In this document: positions 24,534 through 32,911 of the stretch, one piece after another
Position numbering within the stretch: the first letter of the stretch is position 1
How the letters are laid out: every line of letters begins with the position of its first letter
Assembly: GCA_944322605.1 (NCBI GenBank)
Contig: CALUPD010000034.1
Span: 1-48,631 of the forward strand
DNA: 48,631 bases
Origin: an uncultured Bacteroidales bacterium
GTDB lineage: Bacteria > Bacteroidota > Bacteroidia > Bacteroidales > UBA932
Reading direction: 5' to 3'
Translations under genes and position numbers: made by a program
Notes under the pieces: model-generated
Database searches by the model: none
The model's input: only the letters and a program-made list of their open reading frames with translations
Told to the model about the DNA's origin: nothing

Positions 24534-26087
24534 ATGCAAAGCAAATTAGGTTTAGATTTTAACAAAGTGGCTTATGCGAGGAAACTTGCAAAAAGCATAG
24601 CTGACGGCGTGCAGTCCTATGTGGAGTCATACACGACCGTGGCGGTAGAAAGGACACTTTGCAGGTTAATGGGAATAGACGGCGTGGACAGGAATCTTGT
24701 GCCTCTTCCCAATATCCTGGTCGACGAATTGAAGGACAAGGGCGTGCTCAGCCAGGGCGTGCTGTTCTTCATAGCCAATGCAATGGTCTCTACATCCCTT
24801 TCTCCTCAGAAAATCGCCGAAAAGGTAGCCGAGGGAAAGCTGGACATAACGAAAATCGACGTTGCCGGCAAATCGGAAAGGGAAGAAGCCCTGAGGCCGT
24901 ATATCGAAGCGAGCCTCGGCAGGATAAGGGAAAGGAGATACAGGCGTGAAAACTACATCAGCACTCTCGGGGAAGGCCTACGGCCTTATCTTTACGTAAT
25001 AGTGGCTACAGGAAATATTTACGAGGACGTCGTTCAGGCTGAAGCGGCGGCAAGGCAGGGGGCGGACATAATCGCCGTGATAAGGACAACAGGGCAGAGC
25101 CTTCTCGACTATGTCCCTTACGGAGCCACGACGGAAGGTTTCGGCGGCACTTATGCCACGCAGGAAAATTTCCGCATAATGAGGAACGCCCTTGACAACG
25201 TAGGAGAAGAAGTAGGACGCTATATAAGATTATGCAATTATTGCTCAGGGCTCTGCATGCCTGAAATCGCAATCATGGGCGCGTTCGAAGGATTGGACGT
25301 GATGCTCAACGATGCCTTGTACGGCATCCTTTTCAGGGATATAAACATGCAGCGTACCCTTATCGACCAGTACTTTTCCCGTGTCATAAACGGTTTCGCC
25401 GGGGTAATAATCAATACGGGCGAAGACAATTATCTGACTACGGCCGACGCATACGAGCAGGCCCATACGGTCCTGGCTTCCGATATAATAAACGAGCAGC
25501 TGGCCCTGCTTGCAGGGTTGCCGGAAGAGCAGATGGGACTCGGCCATGCGTTCGAAATGAATCCTGAGCTTGAAAACGGATTCCTGTTCGAGCTTGCCCA
25601 GGCGCAGATGACAAGGGAGATATTCCCAAAGGCTCCTTTGAAATACATGCCTCCTACGAAGTTCATGACCGGAAACATATTCAGGGGGCATATACAGGAC
25701 GCTTTGTTCAACATGATAGGGATATGGACCAATCAGGGAATACAGCTTCTCGGCATGCCTACCGAGGCCATCCATACTCCGTTCATGTCGGACAGGTTCC
25801 TTTCCATAGAGAATGCAAAATACATTTTCAACAACATGAAGAGCATCGGAGACGAAGTCGAGTTCAAAGAGGGCGGCATAGTAAGGACACGCGCGAAACA
25901 GGTTCTTGACAAATCCATAAAGCTTCTTGAAAGGCTGAACAAGGAAGGCCTTTTCGCAGGACTGGAAAAAGGCATCTTCGCTGATGTGAAAAGGCCGTTC
26001 AACGGAGGAAAAGGACTCGACGGCGTATGCGAAAAGGGTGAAAATTATATGAATCCATTTATTAACTTAATGAAAGGCAGGAAATAG
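24534..26087 (+). CDS. kamD: Lysine 5,6-aminomutase alpha subunit
   Basis: KamD is the TIM-barrel catalytic subunit of the adenosylcobalamin/PLP enzyme that turns L-beta-lysine into 3,5-diaminohexanoate. The 517-residue protein (from ATG 24534; a TTG six bases earlier is less likely) matches the family along its length. Examples are L-G-L-D-F-N-K-V at the start, RTTGQSLLDYVPYGATTEGFGGTYATQ split over a central block, and Q-G-I-Q-L-L-G-M-P-T-E-A-I-H-T-P-F. It ends two bases before kamE, so the two subunits are co-translated. Confidence 0.95.
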   Translation: MQSKLGLDFNKVAYARKLAKSIADGVQSYVESYTTVAVERTLCRLMGIDGVDRNLVPLPNILVDELKDKGVLSQGVLFFIANAMVSTSLSPQKIAEKVAEGKLDITKIDVAGKSEREEALRPYIEASLGRIRERRYRRENYISTLGEGLRPYLYVIVATGNIYEDVVQAEAAARQGADIIAVIRTTGQSLLDYVPYGATTEGFGGTYATQENFRIMRNALDNVGEEVGRYIRLCNYCSGLCMPEIAIMGAFEGLDVMLNDALYGILFRDINMQRTLIDQYFSRVINGFAGVIINTGEDNYLTTADAYEQAHTVLASDIINEQLALLAGLPEEQMGLGHAFEMNPELENGFLFELAQAQMTREIFPKAPLKYMPPTKFMTGNIFRGHIQDALFNMIGIWTNQGIQLLGMPTEAIHTPFMSDRFLSIENAKYIFNNMKSIGDEVEFKEGGIVRTRAKQVLDKSIKLLERLNKEGLFAGLEKGIFADVKRPFNGGKGLDGVCEKGENYMNPFINLMKGRK

Positions 26088-26089
26088 TT

Positions 26090-26884
26090 ATGAGCGGCGG
26101 TTTATATTCAATGGAAGGCAAGGACTTCGATAAAACCTTGGACCTTACGAAGGTAAAGCCATATGGGGATACGATGAACGACGGCAAAACCCAACTTAGC
26201 TTCACGTTGCCTGTCCCGGCAGGAGAGGAGGCGGTGGAAGCCGCAAAGCAGCTTATGCGCAAAATGGGTTTCGATAATCCGCAGGTCGTGTTCTTTAAGG
26301 AACTCACGCCCGGGTTCACTTTCCTGAATTGCTACGGGACATGCCTTCATACCGTGGACTATACGTGCATCCATGTTCCCAAGGTTGAAACGGAAGTCAT
26401 GGGAATGGACGAAACGGACGAATTCATAAAGGAAAACATAGGCCGGAAAGTGATTGTCATCGGCGCGAGCACAGGCACGGACGCGCATACGGTCGGCATA
26501 GACGCCATTATGAACATGAAAGGATACGCAGGGCACTACGGGATTGAACGGTATGAAATGATAGAAGCCCATAATCTCGGCAGCCAGGTTTCAAACGAAG
26601 AGTTCATAGCCAAGGCGATCGAACTAAAAGCTGACGCGATGCTTGTATCGCAGACGGTCACGCAAAAGGACATCCATATCCAGAACCTTACGGAACTGGT
26701 AGAAATGATGGAAGCGGAAGGCCTCAGGAAAAATGTCATCCTGGCATGCGGCGGGCCGAGGATCACGCACGAGCTTGCCAAGGAACTCGGATACGATGCC
26801 GGCTTCGGAATGAATACCTATGCGGACAATGTGGCTTCGTTCATCGTGCACGAAATGGCAAGGCGTGGCATTGCTTCAAAATAA
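26090..26884 (+). CDS. kamE: Lysine 5,6-aminomutase beta subunit, B12-binding
   Basis: KamE carries the cobalamin-binding Rossmann domain and the PLP-binding lysine of lysine 5,6-aminomutase. The base-off B12 motif D-x-H-x-x-G reads D131-A-H133-T-V-G, with His133 as the cobalt ligand. Lys144 in M-N-M-K-G-Y falls exactly at the PLP lysine number known for the Acetoanaerobium sticklandii enzyme. A G-G-P-R loop (about 222) closes the B12 site. The 264-residue length is normal. The N-terminal 100 residues form the dimerisation part. Confidence 0.95.
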   Translation: MSGGLYSMEGKDFDKTLDLTKVKPYGDTMNDGKTQLSFTLPVPAGEEAVEAAKQLMRKMGFDNPQVVFFKELTPGFTFLNCYGTCLHTVDYTCIHVPKVETEVMGMDETDEFIKENIGRKVIVIGASTGTDAHTVGIDAIMNMKGYAGHYGIERYEMIEAHNLGSQVSNEEFIAKAIELKADAMLVSQTVTQKDIHIQNLTELVEMMEAEGLRKNVILACGGPRITHELAKELGYDAGFGMNTYADNVASFIVHEMARRGIASK

Positions 26885-26911
26885 TCTTAGTAAATTGCAA
26901 ACAAAAATACC

Positions 26912-27568
26912 ATGGACAAGAACAGAATAAGGGAAATAATAGCATCGAGGGCTGCTAAGGAAATCAATGACGGCGATGTAGTGAATCTAGGAATAGGGAT
27001 ACCTACAGCGATTCCCGCATACCTTCCAGAAGGCATCAATGTCACTTTGCAGACGGAAAACGGTTTGCTCGGAATGGGCCCGGCTCCTGAAGAGGGACAC
27101 GAGGACCTGAATTACATCAATGCCGGAGGCGGTTATATAACAGCATTGCCAGGCGCTTCTTCTTTCGATTCGGCTTTCTCATTTGCAATCATAAGGGGAG
27201 GCCACGTGAATGTGACTTTTCTCGGAGCTCTCGAAGTAGACGAAAAGGGAAACCTTGCGAACTGGATGATTCCGGGCAAGAAAACTCCCGGAATGGGAGG
27301 AGCGATGGACCTCATAGTAGGCGCGTCGAGGGTGATACTGACAATGGAGCATACTGCGAAAGGAAACCATAAGATACTTAAAAAGTGCAGGCTTCCGCTT
27401 ACCGCAGCAGGCCAGGTGAATATGATAATAACGGAGATGGGGGTAATGAACGTGACGGAATCAGGCATCGAGCTCGTGGAAATCAATCCAGAGTTCACCG
27501 TGCAGGACGTTCAGGCCGCGACCGAGCCGCAGCTTATAATATCTCCTGACCTGAAACCTATGTTTTGA
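26912..27568 (+). CDS. atoA: Butyryl-CoA:acetoacetate CoA-transferase, beta subunit
   Basis: The 218-residue B (beta) subunit of a class I CoA-transferase carries the catalytic glutamate in Q-T-E-N-G-L-L-G-M-G (Glu53 by count). It also has V-N-L-G-I-G-I-P-T, G-G-H-V-N-V-T-F-L-G-A and M-E-H-T-A-K-G-N. It must pair with the alpha subunit encoded by atoD at the other end of the cluster. The gene follows kamE by 27 bases and precedes the MaoC hydratase gene by 32. Confidence 0.93.
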   Translation: MDKNRIREIIASRAAKEINDGDVVNLGIGIPTAIPAYLPEGINVTLQTENGLLGMGPAPEEGHEDLNYINAGGGYITALPGASSFDSAFSFAIIRGGHVNVTFLGALEVDEKGNLANWMIPGKKTPGMGGAMDLIVGASRVILTMEHTAKGNHKILKKCRLPLTAAGQVNMIITEMGVMNVTESGIELVEINPEFTVQDVQAATEPQLIISPDLKPMF

Positions 27569-27600
27569 GCATTTTCCATAACGATTCAAACCGAAAGATC

Positions 27601-28008
27601 ATGATAAAGACAGGGGACAAATACCAGCATAAGACAAGGTATACGCAGGAAGACGTGATAGGGTTCGCGAAAGTCAGCGGCGATTGCAATCCGATACATC
27701 TCGATCCTGAATTTGCCGCAAAAACTCCGTTCGCACGTCCGATAGTGCATGGATTCCTTTCAGCTTCGGTATTTTCGAAAGTTTTCGGCATGCTGTTTCC
27801 CGGGAACGGGACCATATACCTGAGCCAGGAAATGAAGTTCCTGGCGCCGGTCTTTACCGACCGCGATTATACTGCCGTTTTCGAAGTGACGGAAGTAAAC
27901 AGGGAAAAGCACAAAGGCATAATAAAGTGCTCTTTGGTGGACGACCTGACGGGCAAGGAATGCATAAGCGGGACGGCGGTCCTGAAAAACAATGAACAAT
28001 TCGTATAA
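27601..28008 (+). CDS. MaoC-like (R)-specific enoyl-CoA hydratase
   Basis: This 135-residue single-hotdog protein has the hydratase 2 motif with catalytic Asp and His (S-G-D-C-N-P-I-H-L-D, about 28-37), followed by V-H-G. Such PhaJ/MaoC enzymes interconvert crotonyl-CoA and (R)-3-hydroxybutyryl-CoA. Its position before an acetoacetyl-CoA-reductase-like SDR gene and bcd fits a route between acetoacetyl-CoA and crotonyl-CoA. The ATG at 27601 is preferred over a TTG at 27565 that overlaps the atoA stop. A thioesterase role is less likely given the Asp/His motif. Confidence 0.85.
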   Translation: MIKTGDKYQHKTRYTQEDVIGFAKVSGDCNPIHLDPEFAAKTPFARPIVHGFLSASVFSKVFGMLFPGNGTIYLSQEMKFLAPVFTDRDYTAVFEVTEVNREKHKGIIKCSLVDDLTGKECISGTAVLKNNEQFV

Positions 28009-28027
28009 CAATTAAAATCATACCGAC

Positions 28028-28771
28028 ATGAAAAGATTGGAAAATAAAATCGCGATAATAACAGGCGGAACGGCCGGAATAGGCGCAGCCACGGCAATTC
28101 TGTTCGCCAAGGAAGGAGCCAAGGTGACAGTATGGGGCCGCTCTGAAAAAAGAGGCGAAGAATTCGTTAAAAAAGCGGCCGGAGAGGGACTCGACATAGT
28201 TTACGACAGGGTCGACACAGCTGATTTCGAAGCTGTTCAGGCTGCAACAAAAAGAGTGTACGAACGTTTCGGAAAAATAGACATCCTTATAAACAATGCA
28301 GGAATAACGAGGGACAGCACGTTCAAGAAAATGACCGTAGAACAATGGAACGAGGTCATAAATGTCAATCTTTCCGGCGTATTTTATTGCAGCAAGGCTG
28401 TATCGGAATACATGCTCGCGGCAGGGTACGGCCGTATCGTGAACGCTTCGTCTGTCGTAGGGCTTTACGGCAATTTCGGGCAGACCAACTATGTCGCTAC
28501 AAAAGCCGGGATAATAGGAATGACCAAGACCCTTGCGAGGGAACTCGGAAGGAAAGGCATAACTGTCAACGCCGTAGCTCCTGGATTCATTGCCACGGAC
28601 ATGGTCGCCGCAATGCCTGAAGAAGTGCTGGCTTCGATGAAAGCCAAAGTCCCGGTAGGAAGGCTTGGAAACCCCGAGGAAATCGCATACGCTTATCTCT
28701 ACCTTGCTTCTGACGAGGCAGCGTATGTAAATGGCGCGACATTGAGCGTTGACGGAGGAATGACGGTTTAA
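28028..28771 (+). CDS. SDR-family acetoacetyl-CoA / 3-oxoacyl reductase (PhaB/FabG-like)
   Basis: The 247-residue classical SDR shows T-G-G-T-A-G-I-G (12-19) with W-G-R-S-E-K after it (NADP-type), NNAGITRD, and catalytic N-A-S-S / Y-V-A-T-K. It also has the C-terminal PGFIATDM and N-G-A-T-L-S-V-D-G-G-M. It reads as FabG, but its place between a MaoC hydratase and butyryl-CoA dehydrogenase suggests reduction of acetoacetyl-CoA to (R)-3-hydroxybutyryl-CoA. Fatty-acid FabG function cannot be excluded from sequence. The gaps to both neighbours are under 20 bases. Confidence 0.85.
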   Translation: MKRLENKIAIITGGTAGIGAATAILFAKEGAKVTVWGRSEKRGEEFVKKAAGEGLDIVYDRVDTADFEAVQAATKRVYERFGKIDILINNAGITRDSTFKKMTVEQWNEVINVNLSGVFYCSKAVSEYMLAAGYGRIVNASSVVGLYGNFGQTNYVATKAGIIGMTKTLARELGRKGITVNAVAPGFIATDMVAAMPEEVLASMKAKVPVGRLGNPEEIAYAYLYLASDEAAYVNGATLSVDGGMTV

Positions 28772-28787
28772 TTTAAATTGGCAGATT

Positions 28788-29927
28788 ATGGATTTTGAAT
28801 TGAATAAGACACAGGAACTTTTCAGGCAGATGATCCGCGAGTTTGCGGAAAAGGAAGTCAAACCGCTTGCTGCGGAAATCGACGAAGAGGAAAGATTCCC
28901 TGCCGAAACAGTGGAAAAAATGGCCCGTCTCGGCATAATGGGCATTCCTGTCCCAAAACAATACGGGGGAGCAGGCGGGGACAATATCATGTATACCATC
29001 GCTGTGGAAGAACTCTCAAGGCATTGCGCCACTACCGGGGTGATAGTTTCAGCGCATACGTCGCTGTGCATAGCTCCTTTGCTTGAAAACGGCACCGAGG
29101 AACAGAAGATGAAGTACGTTCCGAAGCTGGCTTCCGGGGAATGGCTCGGCGCGTTCGGCCTGACGGAGCCGAATGCCGGAACAGACGCTTCGGCCCAACA
29201 GACCACAGCAGTGGACGGGGGCGATTGCTGGATCCTTAACGGGAACAAGATATTCATAACGAATGCCGGATACGCCCATGTGTACATAATTTTCGCAATG
29301 ACTGACAAGTCCCTTGGAACGAGAGGGATTTCCGCATTCATAGTAGAAGCAGGAACTCCCGGGTTCACGGTCGGCAAGAAAGAAAAGAAAATGGGCATAA
29401 GGGGCTCGGCCACATGCGAACTGATTTTCGAAGATTGCAGGATTCCGAAGGAAAACCTGCTCGGGAAAACTGGCGGAGGTTTCGCCATTGCCATGAAAAC
29501 GCTTGACGGAGGACGAATCGGAATTGCAGCCCAGGCTCTTGGAATAGCGCAGGGCGCGATGGACGAGACTATAAAATACGCCAAGGAGAGGAAGCAGTTC
29601 GGAAAATCCATATCGGCTTTCCAAAATACCCAGTTTTCGATGGCGGACCTGCATACCAAGGTTGAAGCCGCAAGGCTTTTAGTACGCCGCGCCGCATTTA
29701 AAAAGGACAAGGGCATGCCTTATTCCGTGGATGCCGCAATGTGCAAGCTGTTCGCGGCGGAAACGGCAATGGAAGTTACTACCAAGGCAGTGCAGTTCCA
29801 TGGAGGTTACGGATATACGAGGGAATATCCTGTAGAACGCATGATGAGGGACGCGAAAATCACCGAAATATACGAAGGGACTTCGGAAGTGCAGAGGATG
29901 GTGATTTCGTCCAAGATGTTCAGATAA
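28788..29927 (+). CDS. bcd: Butyryl-CoA dehydrogenase (short-chain acyl-CoA dehydrogenase)
   Basis: Bcd reduces crotonyl-CoA to butyryl-CoA with FAD and, in fermenters, works with EtfBA. The 379-residue protein has the acyl-CoA dehydrogenase signatures G-A-F-G-L-T-E-P-N-A-G-T-D, the FAD-binding I-T-N-A-G-Y-A, and the catalytic base Glu363 in I-Y-E-G-T-S-E. It is followed by etfB and etfA in the usual order. Electron bifurcation with ferredoxin is likely but inferred from the neighbours. Confidence 0.94.
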   Translation: MDFELNKTQELFRQMIREFAEKEVKPLAAEIDEEERFPAETVEKMARLGIMGIPVPKQYGGAGGDNIMYTIAVEELSRHCATTGVIVSAHTSLCIAPLLENGTEEQKMKYVPKLASGEWLGAFGLTEPNAGTDASAQQTTAVDGGDCWILNGNKIFITNAGYAHVYIIFAMTDKSLGTRGISAFIVEAGTPGFTVGKKEKKMGIRGSATCELIFEDCRIPKENLLGKTGGGFAIAMKTLDGGRIGIAAQALGIAQGAMDETIKYAKERKQFGKSISAFQNTQFSMADLHTKVEAARLLVRRAAFKKDKGMPYSVDAAMCKLFAAETAMEVTTKAVQFHGGYGYTREYPVERMMRDAKITEIYEGTSEVQRMVISSKMFR

Positions 29928-29959
29928 TTATTTATAAATCAAACAACTGAAAATTCGAC

Positions 29960-30742
29960 ATGGATATAGTAGTATGCATTAAGCAGGTTCCGGACACGAC
30001 GGAAATAAAAATCAACCCGGTTACAGGAACCTTGATAAGGGACGGCGTTCCGAGCATCATGAATCCTGATGACAAAGGCGGCCTTGAAGTGGCATTGAGG
30101 ATGAAAGATTCCATGAGGGCGAACGTTACGGTCATAACCATGGGCCCTCCGCAGGCGGACGCTATTCTCAGGGAAGCTTTGGCTATGGGAGCGGACAGGG
30201 CCATTCTTTTGACTGACAGGAAATTTGCAGGAGCTGACACTCTTGCGACATCCAATGCCCTTGCAGGAGCCCTCAAATGCCTTAAATGGGATCTCGTCAT
30301 AACGGGCCGCCAGGCCATAGACGGGGATACCGCGCAGGTAGGGCCTCAGACAGCCGAACATTTGGGAATCCCGCAAATTTCGTATGTCACGGACCTGGTC
30401 CATGAAAACGGGAACATGTTCAGTGCAAGAAAAGAAACGGAAGACGGATACCAGATTCTCGAGTTCGAAACTCCGGCATTGATAACAGTCCTTTCATCCG
30501 CAAACAAGGCGAGGTACATGTCGGTCAGGGGAATCGTGGAAGCTTACGGCAAGGAAGTAGAGGTATGGGGCGCGGACAAAATCGATGTCCCGGAAGAAAA
30601 GCTCGGGCTTAAAGGATCTCCGACCAAGGTAAAGCAGGCTTTCGCAAAAGGCCTCAAAGGCGCAGGCGAATTCTACGAAGTGGATCCGGAAGAAGCTGTC
30701 AGCATAATTATCAGCAAATTAAAGGAAAAATTCATCATTTAA
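29960..30742 (+). CDS. etfB: Electron transfer flavoprotein beta subunit
   Basis: The 260-residue EtfB starts MDIVVCIKQVPDT and carries the family blocks D-G-V-P-S-I-M-N-P-D-D, T-M-G-P-P-Q-A, G-A-D-T-L-A-T-S and T-G-R-Q-A-I-D-G-D-T-A-Q-V-G-P. It resembles, from memory, the EtfB of Acidaminococcus, a bifurcating type, more than mitochondrial EtfB. With EtfA it should take electrons from NADH and pass them to Bcd and probably ferredoxin. It sits directly between bcd and etfA. Confidence 0.93.
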   Translation: MDIVVCIKQVPDTTEIKINPVTGTLIRDGVPSIMNPDDKGGLEVALRMKDSMRANVTVITMGPPQADAILREALAMGADRAILLTDRKFAGADTLATSNALAGALKCLKWDLVITGRQAIDGDTAQVGPQTAEHLGIPQISYVTDLVHENGNMFSARKETEDGYQILEFETPALITVLSSANKARYMSVRGIVEAYGKEVEVWGADKIDVPEEKLGLKGSPTKVKQAFAKGLKGAGEFYEVDPEEAVSIIISKLKEKFII

Positions 30743-30752
30743 CGTAACGGCT

Positions 30753-31760
30753 ATGGATAAGACTTTATATAAAAATGTTTTTGTTTTTGCCGAACAGCGC
30801 GGAGGCGTGGTCCAGAATGTCGCTTTCGAGCTTATCGGCAAGGCGTCCGAATTGGCGGCATCGCTCGGCGAAAAGGTGGTGGCATTGCTTTTAGGGCATG
30901 AAATCGAACAGCAGGCCCGCCTTCTTATCGAATACGGGGCCGATGAAGTGATATGCATCGATCATCCGTACCTGAAGGACTATCTTACCGAGCAGTATTC
31001 GCAAGCCGTTTACCAGGCTATAATGGAATATAAGCCGTCAGTTTTCCTGATAGGCGCGACAACCATAGGCAGGGATCTCGGGCCGAGGCTTTCCGCAAGG
31101 CTGAATACAGGGCTTACGGCAGATTGTACAAAACTCGAAATATCTGAAAACAAGGAACTTCTCATGACGAGGCCTGCTTTCGGCGGCAACCTGATGGCTA
31201 CTATCATTTGCAGCGACCACAGGCCGCAGATGTCGACAGTCCGTCCGGGAGTCATGCAAAAGGCTGAACGCCAGACAGGCAGAAAAGGGGAAATAATCCG
31301 CATGCCTGTAAAGTTCGATGAATCGAAGTTCAAGGTAAGGCTGAAAGAAACCGTAAAGGAAAACAAGGGACTTGTAGACATAACGGAAGCCAGGATTCTT
31401 ATATCAGGAGGTCGCGGGGTGGGTTCAAAAGAAGGCTTCTCCAAGCTTCAGGAAATGGCCGAAGTGCTCGGCGCGGAAGTTTCGGCATCGCGTGCCGTAG
31501 TAGACGCCGGAATAATAGACCATGACAGGCAAGTCGGACAAACCGGCAAAACCGTGCGTCCGGACCTGTATTTCGCGCTCGGAATTTCAGGCGCAGTCCA
31601 GCATCTGGCCGGAATGGAAGAATCTGATTATATCGTGGCCGTAAACAGGGACAAGACTGCGCCGATATTCAAGGTTGCGGACCTTGGCATAGTCGGAGAC
31701 GTTTCGAAGATTGTTCCGTTATTGACCGAACGCCTTAAAAAGGAAATCCAGGAAAAATAA
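30753..31760 (+). CDS. etfA: Electron transfer flavoprotein alpha subunit
   Basis: The 335-residue EtfA has an N-terminal nucleotide-binding-like domain and a C-terminal FAD domain with [37 protein letters not shown] and [10 protein letters not shown]. It is the last gene of the lysine cluster, and a strong terminator follows 50 bases after the stop. Codons 246-262, the core of the FAD-binding segment, occur again as an exact 49-bp copy in the downstream gap. Confidence 0.94.
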   Translation: MDKTLYKNVFVFAEQRGGVVQNVAFELIGKASELAASLGEKVVALLLGHEIEQQARLLIEYGADEVICIDHPYLKDYLTEQYSQAVYQAIMEYKPSVFLIGATTIGRDLGPRLSARLNTGLTADCTKLEISENKELLMTRPAFGGNLMATIICSDHRPQMSTVRPGVMQKAERQTGRKGEIIRMPVKFDESKFKVRLKETVKENKGLVDITEARILISGGRGVGSKEGFSKLQEMAEVLGAEVSASRAVVDAGIIDHDRQVGQTGKTVRPDLYFALGISGAVQHLAGMEESDYIVAVNRDKTAPIFKVADLGIVGDVSKIVPLLTERLKKEIQEK

Positions 31761-31810
31761 CATTCGCATGAATCTTGATCATGCCGGTCGCGGCATGGTT
31801 CAATATATGG

Positions 31811-31837
31811 CGGCACGGTAAACCGTGCCGTTTTTTT
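31811..31837 (+). terminator. Rho-independent terminator of the lysine fermentation cluster
   Basis: CGGCACGG, a TAAA loop and CCGTGCCG are followed at once by seven Ts. It lies 50 bases after the etfA stop and closes the cluster. Confidence 0.93.
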
Positions 31838-31893
31838 AATTCTTGAATGCCTGTTCTGCGTGTTTGCGATGATGCAGCGGCAGGTTTCATTCG

Positions 31894-31942
31894 CGCGTGC
31901 CGTAGTAGACGCCGGAATAATAGACCATGACAGGCAAGTCGG
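31894..31942 (+). pseudogene. Duplicated 49-bp fragment of etfA
   Basis: Bases 31894-31942 are identical to 31489-31537 inside etfA, at a distance of 405 bases. The frame still encodes the FAD-site core [15 protein letters not shown]. Weaker similarity (AxGTTTC) extends some ten bases further upstream, suggesting the remnant of a longer copy. The exact identity suggests a recent duplication or gene conversion. Confidence 0.85.
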
Positions 31943-32155
31943 TGTTTTCAGATTTTCCGGGCTTCGTGCAATTTTACATGTGCAGCTGGCTTGCTTTGGC
32001 GAATCCTTGCTGTTATTTTTCACACAATTTATATTATGTTAAATAGAATATATGGCATCGGCCTGCCGGACATGTTTGGGCACGTCAAGAGCGAAAACCC
32101 TACGGACGATTATCGCCCCCGATTTATTATTCGCGCGGATACCGGCATTTGCCGT

Positions 32156-32186
32156 TTTGATAAAAAGATTTGCGATATTATATTTG
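32156..32186 (+). promoter_or_regulatory. Bacteroidota promoter for the export operon
   Basis: TTTG (32156-32159), a 19-base spacer, then TATATTTG (32179-32186) match the -33/-7 consensus exactly, 27 bases before the ATPase start. Confidence 0.8.
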
Positions 32187-32212
32187 CCTTGACTTAAAAT
32201 GATTGAATAAAG

Positions 32213-32884
32213 ATGATAAAGCTGAGAAATATACATAAGACATATGATAACGGTACTCCGCTCCATGTTCTTAAAGGTTTGGACCTCGATGTCGGCAAAG
32301 GCGAAATGATTGCCATCATGGGCCAGTCCGGTTCTGGAAAATCCACATTGCTGAACATTCTCGGCATATTGGACAATTACGATGAAGGCAGTTATATGCT
32401 GGATGGAAAACTTATAAAGAATTTGACTGAAAATGAGGCTGCTATGCTCAGAAATGAAAAAATGGGATTCATATTCCAGTCGTTCAATCTGATTTCGTAT
32501 AAAAATGCAGTCGAAAATGTCGCTCTTCCCCTTTATTATAGAGGAGTTTCACGCAGGCAGCGCAATAATATGGCCATGGAACTTTTGGACAAGCTCGGCC
32601 TTGCCGACTGGGCCGGGCATAAGCCCAACGAAATGTCCGGCGGACAAAAGCAGAGGGTGGCCATTGCAAGGGCACTGATAACTTCTCCCCTGCTTATCCT
32701 GGCCGACGAGCCTACCGGCGCCCTCGACAGCGTGACTTCACAGGAGGTGATGGATTTGTTAAAGGACGTAAACAAGAATATGGGAATAACTATAGTATGC
32801 GTTACTCATGAGAGAAGCATAGCCGAACAGACTGGTCGTGTCGTGCATATAAAGGACGGCCTTGTAGACGAAGGCGCTTATTGA
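32213..32884 (+). CDS. ABC transporter ATP-binding protein (MacB/LolD type)
   Basis: The 223-residue ATPase has Walker A G-Q-S-G-S-G-K-S-T (about 38-46), the Q-loop in FQSFNLI, the signature M-S-G-G-Q-K-Q-R, Walker B L-I-L-A-D-E-P-T-G-A-L-D and the switch T-H-E. It belongs to the MacB/LolD/FtsE group, which works with FtsX-like permeases. The two permease genes, a HlyD-type adaptor and a TolC-like channel follow, so it should power a tripartite efflux or secretion machine spanning both membranes. Substrate unknown. Confidence 0.93.
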   Translation: MIKLRNIHKTYDNGTPLHVLKGLDLDVGKGEMIAIMGQSGSGKSTLLNILGILDNYDEGSYMLDGKLIKNLTENEAAMLRNEKMGFIFQSFNLISYKNAVENVALPLYYRGVSRRQRNNMAMELLDKLGLADWAGHKPNEMSGGQKQRVAIARALITSPLLILADEPTGALDSVTSQEVMDLLKDVNKNMGITIVCVTHERSIAEQTGRVVHIKDGLVDEGAY

Positions 32885-32911
32885 AAAGGATAGTTGCAAA
32901 AACAAATTCAA

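Larger units (their letters stand above)
31761..32212. other. 452-bp gap after the lysine cluster
   Basis: The gap holds the cluster terminator (31811-31837), a 49-bp in-frame etfA fragment (31894-31942) and a well-formed promoter for the export operon (32156-32186). No intact gene is visible. The stretch 31943-32155 shows nothing recognisable. Confidence 0.7.

Noticed and set aside
27854-29716. 620-codon open frame on the minus strand opposite the MaoC, SDR and bcd genes
   Set aside because: It overlaps three well-supported plus-strand genes and has no recognisable domain. Long antisense frames here follow from codon bias, since few plus-strand codons read as stops in the complement.
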